A stretch of 64,000 nt of DNA, taken from positions 806,001 to 870,000 of the forward strand of contig NZ_JBLWFI010000001.1 of assembly GCF_048898065.1 (NCBI RefSeq). The letters are read 5' to 3'. Origin of the DNA: Tepidibacillus_B infernus. GTDB lineage: Bacteria > Bacillota > Bacilli > Tepidibacillales > Tepidibacillaceae. This document shows, one piece after another, positions 44,411 to 52,189 of this stretch. Under the pieces are notes generated by a model that saw nothing but the letters and a program-made list of their open reading frames with translations, made no database searches and was not told where the DNA came from. Every line of letters begins with the position of its first letter. Position 1 is the first letter of the stretch. The translations under genes and the position numbers were made by a program.

Positions 44411-44462
44411 CCCCATAAAAGTAATCGGAATACGCTTCGAAGGAGCTCGTCACTTTTGTGGG
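44411..44462. repeat. Long hairpin terminator-like repeat, copy 2
   Basis: CCCCATAAAAGTAATCGGAATA at the left and CGTCACTTTTGTGGG at the right match the hairpin at 2140-2194 at both ends, while the loop centre differs. It lies just after the speD stop codon on the minus strand and beside the AlsT relic. A diverged third candidate (ACAAAAGTGA...CTTTTGTGGGT) lies at about 58542-58584. Confidence 0.65.
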
Positions 44463-44467
44463 CTATC

Positions 44468-45289
44468 TTATATTTGTGGAACGTTCTTACCATAAAAAAT
44501 TTCGATCATTTCTTTCTTTATTCTTTTCTTAATTTTTTTCCTTTCTCCTGGTGACAACTCTTTTTTAGCAGTCCCAAATAAATAATGATCCAGATCAAAG
44601 TCTTTTAGAATCATTTTTGTATGAAAAATTTTCTCCTGATAAACATTTACATCAATCATTTGATACATATCACGAGTTTTGCTTGTCATGAAATTTTGTA
44701 TGGAATTAATTTTGTGATCGATATAATATTTTTTTCCGTTTACATCACGAGTAAAACCTCTTACACGATAATCAATGGTCGCAATATCTGGCTCAAAACT
44801 TGTAATCAAATAATTAAGGGCTTTAAGTGGTGAAATTTCTCCACATGTAGAGACATCAATATCTGCACGAAATGTACTAATTCCCTTGTCTGGGTGATTT
44901 TCAGGATAGGTATGAACCGTAATATGACTTTTGTCGAGGTGGCCTACGACCGCTTCAGACGATGGACCGGGCGATTCATTTTCGGTTAGCTTTATGGGCT
45001 CATCATTAAAAACCTCATTTTCAGCAACTAACATCGTAACACTCGCTCCCTGAGGCTCATAATCCTGATTAGCAATATTTAAAATATTAGCACCAATAAT
45101 TTTCGATACGTCGGTTAATATTTTTACAAGTCGATCCGCATTATACTCTTCATCTATATATTGAATATATTCTTGATTTTTTTCCTGATTCAAAGCATAA
45201 GCAATATCATAAAAGTTGAAACTAAGCGTTTTTGTTAGATTGTTGAAACCATAAAGCTTTAACTTTTTGTTAATTGGTTTAATATCCAT
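44468..45289 (-). CDS. speD: S-adenosylmethionine decarboxylase, class 1A (E. coli SpeD type)
   Basis: A 273-residue AdoMetDC proenzyme for spermidine synthesis. Self-cleavage before Ser in LDKSHITVHTYPE creates the pyruvoyl group, and IDVSTCGEISPLKALNYLI holds the catalytic Cys. The length and motifs are those of the long E. coli enzyme, not the 125-residue SpeH-type usual in Bacillus. ATG 45289 follows GAGGGTG. No spermidine synthase is adjacent. Confidence 0.93.
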   Translation of the reverse strand: MDIKPINKKLKLYGFNNLTKTLSFNFYDIAYALNQEKNQEYIQYIDEEYNADRLVKILTDVSKIIGANILNIANQDYEPQGASVTMLVAENEVFNDEPIKLTENESPGPSSEAVVGHLDKSHITVHTYPENHPDKGISTFRADIDVSTCGEISPLKALNYLITSFEPDIATIDYRVRGFTRDVNGKKYYIDHKINSIQNFMTSKTRDMYQMIDVNVYQEKIFHTKMILKDFDLDHYLFGTAKKELSPGERKKIKKRIKKEMIEIFYGKNVPQI

Positions 45290-45544
45290 CTTTTCACCCT
45301 CAATATACAAAAATTGCTAAATCCAGTCCTAAAAATATTGTGTGATAAGAAACAAATAATATACCTTCTTTTGCGGAGATGAAATGGAATGATAAAACAA
45401 AAATACTAAAAGTAATACGTCAGGTAAATGGAAAGTAGAAGGTAAAATTTTTGTCGATTATTTTGTTCAGATTTAGCAATATTCTGTCATATCTTGCGCT
45501 TGCCCGGGAAAACTTTAGAAAACTGCGATGGTGTATTGCCCTTT

Positions 45545-45570
45545 ACGGGAAAAATCCCGTCTCTTTTTTG
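45545..45570 (+). terminator. Orphan plus-strand terminator in the speD upstream region
   Basis: ACGGGA, loop AAAA, TCCCGT, then CTCTTTTTT on the plus strand, although both neighbouring genes run on the minus strand. It may end a small plus-strand RNA in the 310-bp gap (45311-45621), or belong to a structured region between yhfP and speD. No clear promoter was found. Confidence 0.4.
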
Positions 45571-45621
45571 AACGATTCATACAATAGTATTAAATAATAA
45601 AGCAAAATGCTGATTTGAAAT

Positions 45622-46623
45622 TTATTTAGAAATTTTCACGATGGTTCTTCCACGAACTTTTCCTTTAACAATTTTATCTAAAGTATCTGGTAATTGAACA
45701 AGGGTTATTTCGTTTACCAATTGTTCAAACAGTCCTTCAGGTTTCCATTCGTTGGACATCTTTTTCCACACTTCAACACGTACATCCATTGGACAGTAAA
45801 CAGAATCAATACCAAGTAAGTTAACACCACGTAATATAAATGGGAAAACAGTTGTAGGAATTTCAACCCCTCCAGTAAGTCCAAAAGCTGCAACCGATCC
45901 ACCGTATTTTGTTGTGCTTATAACATAAGCAAGTGTTTTCCCACCAACGGCATCAATTGCTCCTGCCCAGTTTTGTTTTCCTAAAGCTTTGATTTTTTCA
46001 GGGATTAACTCATTTCGATCTATGATTTTTTTTGCTCCAATTTTTTGTAAATACTCGTGTTCTGTAGTTTTTCCGGTACTTGCTACCACTTCATATTTGA
46101 GTTTGGATAACATTGCAACTGCTATACTTCCTGCTCCACCGGTAGCGCCTGTGACAAGTATTGGACCATTTTCAGGTTGGACACCATTTTCTTGCAAGCG
46201 TTTAATCGCAAGAGCAGCAGTAAAACCAGCTGTTCCATATATCATCGCTTCTCTCATACTTAGGCCTTTAGGTAAAGGGACAATCCAATCCGCAGGAACT
46301 CTTGCATATTCACTAAATCCACCAAAATGTGAAACACCTAGTTCATAGCTTGTAACGATCACCTCATCCCCCTCTTTAAAGCGGAAATCTTTTGATGAGA
46401 TGACTACACCTACTAAATCTATTCCTGGAATGAAGGGATATGTTTGGACGATTTTTCCTTCTGGGATACTTGCTAACCCGTCCTTATAATTAACGCTTGA
46501 ATAGTGTACTTTAATTAAAACATCACCTTCAGGAAGGTCTGTTAAAGCTAATTGCTTAACTTGTACTGAAAAAGATTCTTCTGTTTTGTCTACAACTAGA
46601 GCTTTAAATTGATTTTCCATCAT
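45622..46623 (-). CDS. yhfP: YhdH/YhfP family quinone oxidoreductase / acryloyl-CoA reductase-like
   Basis: A 333-residue zinc-free medium-chain dehydrogenase: SSVNYKDGLAS in the substrate domain, the GIDLVGVV strand, and an NADPH-binding VTGATGGAGSIAVAML motif at about 158-173. YhdH/AcuI relatives reduce acrylyl-CoA or small enones. The substrate here is unknown. GGAGG lies upstream of two adjacent ATGs. Upstream about 300 bp is non-coding promoter-type DNA. Confidence 0.92.
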   Translation of the reverse strand: MMENQFKALVVDKTEESFSVQVKQLALTDLPEGDVLIKVHYSSVNYKDGLASIPEGKIVQTYPFIPGIDLVGVVISSKDFRFKEGDEVIVTSYELGVSHFGGFSEYARVPADWIVPLPKGLSMREAMIYGTAGFTAALAIKRLQENGVQPENGPILVTGATGGAGSIAVAMLSKLKYEVVASTGKTTEHEYLQKIGAKKIIDRNELIPEKIKALGKQNWAGAIDAVGGKTLAYVISTTKYGGSVAAFGLTGGVEIPTTVFPFILRGVNLLGIDSVYCPMDVRVEVWKKMSNEWKPEGLFEQLVNEITLVQLPDTLDKIVKGKVRGRTIVKISK

Positions 46624-46934
46624 AAAACCTCCGTTTTTTTGTTTTTAAAAGTGATCTATTCAGGTAAATGTTCTGGATAGATGATCTTATCTTCATCTAT
46701 CATATTAATTGCTCTTTATTTAGCTGTGAGAAAAGTTTATTGATTAAATAGGTAGTACGTTTAATTTGTTATATTATATGGTGATTGATTAGGGCTCATG
46801 ATTTCACTTATTTTCATCTTACAAAATCATCACTTTCTAAAAGATTTGCTTTTTATTATAACAAGAAAGAATAAAATAAGGAAAGATGGTGATATTTAGC
46901 AATCTTTTCTTTATGTTTTTACCCGTTTTTAAAA

Positions 46935-47030
46935 TTAGTTTATTTCCACAATTACAGATGTTTTTAATTGGCTATTAAGCGCAAAAGCATCCTGTTCTTC
47001 GCTCGAAATCCCTAAATCCTCCTCGTAATA
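46935..47030 (-). pseudogene. Thiolase fragment
   Basis: On the minus strand a frame reads YYEEDLGISSEEQDAFALNS and stops shortly after. This matches the acetyl-CoA acetyltransferase segment of the form YGISREEQDEFALRSQ. Nothing else of the thiolase remains; it is a short relic next to a dehydrogenase that can act on acyl-CoA. Confidence 0.5.
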
Positions 47031-47113
47031 TATTGAAATGATTATAAAAACACAGGCATTTCTATAGCAATAATCACACTGTGTTATAATGGTTTCTAAT
47101 GGAGGTGAGTAAC

Positions 47114-47389
47114 ATGGATCGGACAAAGCAAAAGGTAGTTTGTGACCTTTCATGGTGTCAATTAAATTTTTGGTTTGATGAAGATGGAGTAGGACAAGTC
47201 CTTCTCATCGATAAAAAGGATCCAAGTATGAATATAGAAACGACTGTAGTTTGGTTTGTAAGTGAATTTTTGAGATCGGCAGCATTTATCTTAACGAATA
47301 TTCCAGAAATTGATGAGTTTCGTAAATGGGTTCTTCGTGGGAAGAAAGCCCTTGAAGAATATTATGATACGCTTCCTGAAGTGAAATAG
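47114..47389 (+). CDS. Small hypothetical protein
   Basis: A 91-residue protein (MDRTKQKVVCDLSWCQLNFW...) with a strong GGAGGTGAG ribosome binding site. It has an alpha/beta look with a hydrophobic VVWFVSEFLRSAAFIL helix, no signal peptide and no recognised domain. It is convergent with the MFS gene, separated by 4 bp, so the two transcripts overlap. Confidence 0.6.
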   Translation: MDRTKQKVVCDLSWCQLNFWFDEDGVGQVLLIDKKDPSMNIETTVVWFVSEFLRSAAFILTNIPEIDEFRKWVLRGKKALEEYYDTLPEVK

Positions 47390-47393
47390 AGAA

Positions 47394-48620
47394 TTAGGCC
47401 ATACGATGATCATATTTTTCAAGCCATAACATGAAGAATGAAGAAATCCCTGCTACAATCCCTACCAAGACCCAACCATTTTCAATCGTGAAAGTTTTTA
47501 GTAATGTGCCCATGCCTAAAGGCCCAAGCGTGTGTCCTAAACCCATAATCATTGGTAAAACGGCATTCATTCTTCCACGGTGGGAAGCTGGCGTATGGTT
47601 TACGATAAAAGGGGTAACACTGATCGATAAAATGATCTCCCCTAAGGTAAAAATAAAAGCTGAGACAAAGAAAAATACTAATGTATTTAACATGCTTAGC
47701 ATTCCAAAGCCAAAAGCATAGAGAATCCCACCATATACAATTCGTCTAATCACTTTCATATGTTCAGATATTTTGGTGACGAATGGTGTAAAGAGCATAA
47801 CGATAAGTCCATTAAATCCTGAAACGAGCCCAAAATATTGAGCACCTCTCTCTGCAAAATTCTCCATCATTTGCATAGGCATTAAAAATGACCATTGAGA
47901 ATAGGCAAAATTATAACCAAATGCGAAGATGGAGAAATAGATGAGGATTGGTCTTTTGGCTAAAACAGCAAAAATAGACCCTTCTTCTCTTTTTTCTAAC
48001 GATCTTTTTTCATCTGTAATTTCCTCTTTCGTTTTGCCAATGGTTTCTTTAATAAAAAATAGAATGAGACTTAAAGAAATCAAAGCAGTAAAGGCATCAC
48101 CAATGAATACCCATGGAAGATGGTTTTTGTATAGAATTCCACCAAGAACTGGTCCTACTGCAAATCCTATATTCCATCCCATGTAAGAAAGAGCAAAGGC
48201 CCCACTCCGATTTTCTGGGGTTGTTAAATCAGCAATTAAGGAATCGTGAGCTGGTCCAGCCGTAAACATGGCTAACCCTGCAAACATCAGAATATAGACC
48301 ATTGTCATAGAAGGTTCTGTTAACCCCGCAACGATATAAAGGATGATAGCAAAACTATCAAAAAATAGGATTACTTTTTTCCTTCCAATCGTATCAGCCA
48401 ATTTTCCACCTAGTAAAGATGCAGGCATAAAAAACAAACCAGACAGACTGATATAAAGTCCCGCTGTTTCTTTTGAAAGTCCAATTTTGTCAGTCAATAT
48501 GATTGTTAATAATGGCATGACAAAGCTTCCAAGGGCGTTGATAATCCTTGCAACAAAAATAATATAAATTTCTTTTGGCAAACCTCTGTATGGACTTAAT
48601 AAAGATTTAATACTAGCCAC
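47394..48620 (-). CDS. Major facilitator superfamily exporter
   Basis: A 408-residue, 12-helix MFS protein of the drug:H+ antiporter type: motif A GGKLADTIGRKK between TM2 and TM3, and FALSYMGWNIGFAVGPVLGG in the TM5 region. A charged central loop (ETIGKTKEEITDEKRSLEKREE) divides the halves. The substrate is not evident; an antibiotic is plausible from the upstream leader. Start GTG 48620 is chosen, 8 nt after GGAGG. The gene sits behind a leader peptide and two terminators. Confidence 0.85.
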   Translation of the reverse strand: MASIKSLLSPYRGLPKEIYIIFVARIINALGSFVMPLLTIILTDKIGLSKETAGLYISLSGLFFMPASLLGGKLADTIGRKKVILFFDSFAIILYIVAGLTEPSMTMVYILMFAGLAMFTAGPAHDSLIADLTTPENRSGAFALSYMGWNIGFAVGPVLGGILYKNHLPWVFIGDAFTALISLSLILFFIKETIGKTKEEITDEKRSLEKREEGSIFAVLAKRPILIYFSIFAFGYNFAYSQWSFLMPMQMMENFAERGAQYFGLVSGFNGLIVMLFTPFVTKISEHMKVIRRIVYGGILYAFGFGMLSMLNTLVFFFVSAFIFTLGEIILSISVTPFIVNHTPASHRGRMNAVLPMIMGLGHTLGPLGMGTLLKTFTIENGWVLVGIVAGISSFFMLWLEKYDHRMA

Positions 48621-48675
48621 TTCATTTCCCTCCTTTGTCAATAAGAAACCACAAAAGCAATGATCTTGTATCATT

Positions 48676-48728
48676 AAAAAAAGTCATGGTCCTATATGCA
48701 AAAAGACATATAGAATTTCCATGACTTT
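48676..48728 (-). terminator. Attenuator terminator 2 in the MFS leader
   Basis: Minus-strand AAAGTCATGG and CCATGACTTT close a long hairpin (an inner CTATATG/CATATAG stem is also present) followed by T5. It lies 56-108 nt upstream of the MFS start codon. Confidence 0.8.
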
Positions 48729-48764
48729 ATCGAACATCGTTTAATCCTATAATAAAAAAGGCAT

Positions 48765-48796
48765 AAAAAAGTCACAGAATCGTTACTACCTGTGAC
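48765..48796 (-). terminator. Attenuator terminator 1 in the MFS leader
   Basis: Minus-strand GTCACAG and CTGTGAC around a 12-nt loop followed by T6, 37 nt after the leader-peptide stop codon. Confidence 0.8.
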
Positions 48797-48832
48797 ACCC
48801 TTAATTTATCCTTAATTATTCATACGCATCTC

Positions 48833-48907
48833 TTAAAACAGATTCAACAGGTCGTTATATGGGATTTTAGATACTTTATCAGTTTGAAAAAAGAATACAG
48901 TTCTCAT
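48833..48907 (-). CDS. 24-residue leader peptide of the MFS exporter
   Basis: ATG 48907 lies 9 nt after a perfect AAGGAGG and opens a 24-codon frame (MRTVFFFQTDKVSKIPYN...) ending at TAA 48833. ATAACGACCT within its last third pairs perfectly (10 bp) with AGGTCGTTAT just upstream of its own start. Two rho-independent terminators and the MFS gene follow. This layout is typical of translation-coupled attenuation of resistance genes, in which a drug-stalled ribosome on the leader changes RNA folding. Confidence 0.68.
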   Translation of the reverse strand: MRTVFFFQTDKVSKIPYNDLLNLF

Positions 48908-48961
48908 GGATAACGACCTCCTTGTAAATAAAATTTAAAGTAAAACTTCAATTGCTAGTAA

Positions 48962-48991
48962 AATATACCATTGATTAAAGCTGTCTGTCAA
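48962..48991 (-). promoter_or_regulatory. Promoter of the leader-MFS transcript
   Basis: Minus-strand TTGACA (48991-48986), 18-bp spacer, TATATT (48967-48962). It implies a 5' leader of about 335 nt before the MFS start. Confidence 0.72.
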
Positions 48992-49001
48992 TCCTTGTTT
49001 T

Positions 49002-49670
49002 TTAATTATTCAACTCCATTTCCTTATATTCGTTCCAACGATCTCTAGCCATCTTCAATATTTTAGGGGTTACATTTTTATCCTCAAAGATCATGCTAAA
49101 CCATCTTCTCATTTTTTCATAATCTCCTAAACGACCCTGTAGTTCACCAATGAGATAAATGAACGTATATTTGTCCATAGGAATTTTATCAAGATCCTCT
49201 GTTTCATAAATTTCATAGTAGGTATCTAGTGCATTTTTTAAGAAGCGAAGCTCTTCTTCTTTATTTTGTAAGTAGCGGTTTATCCAAGCTATTCTCATAC
49301 ATAGATTTGCTATGATAAAATTTTGTTCCTCCAAAATCGTTGCAGTGTATAAAGCAAGCTTATAACTATATATTGCATCCTGAATACTTCTCTTCTCACA
49401 TAATTGTGGAACTTGGATTTTATCAATATAGTCTTGTTTTATCCGATTATTTTTTAATTCCCGTATAGGAGAAAAACTATCTGTAAATGCAAAACCACAA
49501 TGAGGACAAACATTCACTTCATAAAATAAAGGATTTACTCCTTCATAATAAGGACAATAATCTGCATCTCTTTTGATTACTTTAGTTTTGCTTTGCCGCA
49601 TTTTTAATGTTTTAAAATCTTCTTTACAATACAGGCATTTTACTTTTTTCTCATAAAAAACTTCATCCAC
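49002..49670 (-). CDS. DUF2225 family protein
   Basis: A 222-residue cytoplasmic protein of the DUF2225 group. N-terminal zinc-binding pairs CLYCKEDF and CPHCGFAF flank DADYCPYYEGVNPLFYEV. A helical TPR-like region follows (YKLALYTATIL...ANLCMRIAWI). Function is unknown and widespread in Bacilli and Clostridia. It starts at ATG 49670, with AAAGG upstream. Confidence 0.85.
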   Translation of the reverse strand: MDEVFYEKKVKCLYCKEDFKTLKMRQSKTKVIKRDADYCPYYEGVNPLFYEVNVCPHCGFAFTDSFSPIRELKNNRIKQDYIDKIQVPQLCEKRSIQDAIYSYKLALYTATILEEQNFIIANLCMRIAWINRYLQNKEEELRFLKNALDTYYEIYETEDLDKIPMDKYTFIYLIGELQGRLGDYEKMRRWFSMIFEDKNVTPKILKMARDRWNEYKEMELNN

Positions 49671-49781
49671 AAAATCATACCCTTTCCTTTAAAACAAAAC
49701 CTTTTTGAAAATCTTGCTTTCTAGCTACTTCGATAACTAGCGTGAATCTCCTGCCATTTCACAAAATCAATTTTTATTTAT

Positions 49782-49818
49782 GCAAACGCTTGCGCTTTTC
49801 TAGTTTTAAGGATAATAT
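49782..49818 (+). promoter_or_regulatory. Promoter and LacI-family operator of the GH65 gene
   Basis: GCAAACGCTTGC (49782-49793) is a palindromic LacI/MalR/CcpA-type operator that overlaps the -35 TTGCGC (49790-49795). A 17-bp spacer leads to TAATAT (49813-49818). Repression lifted by maltose, or CcpA control, is likely. Confidence 0.68.
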
Positions 49819-49848
49819 GGAGTTAGATGATTAAGGAGAGGTGCTAAC

Positions 49849-52143
49849 ATGAAACAATTTCAAGCAGATGAATGGAAAGTTATTGAAGATGGGTTACATC
49901 TCAAAGAAAATCGGCTTGCAGAGAGCATGATGAGTTTAGGTAATGGCCATATGGGAATGCGTGGCAACTTTGAGGAAGATTTTTCAGGTGATTCACTTCA
50001 AGGAACTTATGTTGCAGGAGTCTATTACCCAGATAAAACCCGTGTTGGTTGGTGGAAAAATGGTTATCCAGAATATTTTGCAAAGGTATTAAATGCAACC
50101 AACTTTATCGGAATTCAAGTTGAAATCAATGGTCAAAATCTTGATCTAGCAAAAGCAAACGTTAAGGATTTTAAGCGAGAGCTTAATATGAAACATGGTT
50201 ATCTTCTTCGTTCTTTTACTGTTACGGATGAACAAAATCGGCAAACGCAAATCGAAGTAATCCGTTTTTTAAGTATTGATGACAAAGAAATAGCTGTTAT
50301 TTCTTACAGAGTTACTCCACTTAATTATGTTGGAGAAATTAAATTTACTCCATATCTTGATGGTGATGTGCGGAATGAAGATGCCAACTATGATGAGAAA
50401 TTTTGGCTTGAAGTAAGTAAAGCGGTTACACCTTTTTCAGGAGTCTTGACCTTAAAAACTAAAAAACTTGATTTTCTGGTCACAACGGCGATGAAAGTTG
50501 CTATTGATGGTGATGTGATTGGGCAAGTTGAAGTTTATGAAAAAGAGAAATACGTTAGTAATACGATTACTGTTAAAGCAAATGCGAATAAACCAGTGAC
50601 TTTATTTAAATATGTTGCTGTTACTACCAATCGTGATTATCAAAATGAAGAACTTGAAAAGATTGCAAATCTACGTGTAGAAGTTGCCTATAATCAAGGG
50701 TTTAACTCTTTATTCCAAGCACAACAACAGGCTTGGGAATCCCGTTGGAAAGAGAGTGATATTGTTATTGAAGGGGATATTGCCGCTCAACAAGGAATTC
50801 GTTTTAATATTTTTCAATTGTATCAAACCTATGATGGCGAAGACCCAAGATTGAATATCGGACCAAAAGGTTTTACTGGTGAAAAGTATGGTGGAAGTAC
50901 CTATTGGGATACAGAGGCATACTGTCTTCCTTTTTATTTAAGCACTTCTGATCCAAGCATTGCTAGAAATCTACTAATTTATCGTTACAATCATTTAGAA
51001 AAAGCAAAAGAAAATGCAGCAAAACTTGGATTAAAAGGTGCACTCTATCCGATGGTAACGATGAATGGTGAAGAATGTCATAATGAATGGGAAATCACCT
51101 TTGAAGAAATCCATCGAAATGGTGCTATTGCTCATGCGATTTACAACTATGTAAATTATACAGGTGATCAATCTTATCTTTCGGAATATGGATTTGAAGT
51201 ATTAGCAGAAATAAGCCGTTTCTGGGCGGATCGGGTCAATTATCAGCCGCAAAAAGATGTGTATATGATCCTAGGTGTGACAGGTCCAAACGAATATGAA
51301 AATAACGTAAATAATAACTGGTATACCAATCGCATTGCCTCTTGGACTTTAGAATACACGTTAGAAGTTATGGACTTCTTAAAAGCTAACTATCCTTCCC
51401 GTCTAAAGGATCTAATCGAGAAACTTGCCTTACAGGATCAAGAAATTGAAAAATGGAAAGAAATCATTGCGAAGATGTATTATCCTATCGAAGAAAACTT
51501 AGGAATTTTCTTGCAACAGGATGGTTATTTAGATAAAGTACAACTATTTGTCAAAGATTTACCGAAAGAGGAGTTACCATTAAACCAACACTGGTCTTGG
51601 GATCGTATTTTACGTTCATGCTTTATTAAACAAGCAGATGTCTTACAAGGTCTTTACTTCTTAAATGATCAATATACTTTAGAACAGAAAAAAAATAACT
51701 TTGATTTTTATGAACCGCGGACAGTTCATGAATCTTCTCTTTCTCCTTGTGTTCATTCTATTCTTGCAGCTGAAATCGGTTATGAAGATAAAGCTTATGA
51801 ATTGTATTTACGGACAGCTCGTCTAGATCTAGATAATTATAATAATGATACAGATGACGGGTTACACATTACGAGTATGGCTGGATCCTGGCTTTCCATT
51901 GTCCATGGTTTTGCAGGAATGAGAGTCCGGAGTGGAATGATTACCTTTAAACCCTTTATTCCAAAAGCTTGGGAAGCCTACTCATTTAAAATCTTATTCC
52001 GTGGCCATTTATTAAAGGTTTCTGTCAATAAAGACGAAGTCATAATTACACAGGAACAAGGTCAATCTTTTGAAGTAAAAGTATATGATCAAATGGTTAC
52101 CATTCTTGAAAATAATTCTGTAAAGATTACTACTCAAGCCTAA
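49849..52143 (+). CDS. Glycoside hydrolase family 65 phosphorylase (maltose phosphorylase-like)
   Basis: A 764-residue cytoplasmic enzyme, the length of maltose phosphorylases (about 755). The N-terminal beta-sandwich is followed by an (alpha/alpha)6 barrel with YWDTEAYCLPFYL, NGEECHNEWEITFEEIHRNG and the catalytic acid Glu482 in GPNEYENNV. GH65 enzymes split maltose, trehalose, kojibiose or nigerose with phosphate. Maltose is favoured by the HNEWEITFEEIHRNGA segment, not proven. No beta-phosphoglucomutase gene is adjacent. GGAGAGG precedes the ATG. Confidence 0.9.
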   Translation: MKQFQADEWKVIEDGLHLKENRLAESMMSLGNGHMGMRGNFEEDFSGDSLQGTYVAGVYYPDKTRVGWWKNGYPEYFAKVLNATNFIGIQVEINGQNLDLAKANVKDFKRELNMKHGYLLRSFTVTDEQNRQTQIEVIRFLSIDDKEIAVISYRVTPLNYVGEIKFTPYLDGDVRNEDANYDEKFWLEVSKAVTPFSGVLTLKTKKLDFLVTTAMKVAIDGDVIGQVEVYEKEKYVSNTITVKANANKPVTLFKYVAVTTNRDYQNEELEKIANLRVEVAYNQGFNSLFQAQQQAWESRWKESDIVIEGDIAAQQGIRFNIFQLYQTYDGEDPRLNIGPKGFTGEKYGGSTYWDTEAYCLPFYLSTSDPSIARNLLIYRYNHLEKAKENAAKLGLKGALYPMVTMNGEECHNEWEITFEEIHRNGAIAHAIYNYVNYTGDQSYLSEYGFEVLAEISRFWADRVNYQPQKDVYMILGVTGPNEYENNVNNNWYTNRIASWTLEYTLEVMDFLKANYPSRLKDLIEKLALQDQEIEKWKEIIAKMYYPIEENLGIFLQQDGYLDKVQLFVKDLPKEELPLNQHWSWDRILRSCFIKQADVLQGLYFLNDQYTLEQKKNNFDFYEPRTVHESSLSPCVHSILAAEIGYEDKAYELYLRTARLDLDNYNNDTDDGLHITSMAGSWLSIVHGFAGMRVRSGMITFKPFIPKAWEAYSFKILFRGHLLKVSVNKDEVIITQEQGQSFEVKVYDQMVTILENNSVKITTQA

Positions 52144-52156
52144 TTGATTTTAGAAA

Positions 52157-52184
52157 AAGAAGCAACCGTCATTGGTTGCTTCTT
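52157..52184. terminator. Terminator between GH65 and histidine kinase genes
   Basis: AAGAAGCAACC, 6-nt loop, GGTTGCTTCTT. The perfect 11-bp stem lies between convergent genes. Confidence 0.8.
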
Positions 52185-52189
52185 AGATT

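Noticed and set aside
46935..47153. 72-codon minus-strand ORF opposite the small gene at 47.1 kb
   Set aside because: Only its last 30 codons have meaning (thiolase relic); the front half is the antisense of the better-supported plus-strand gene.
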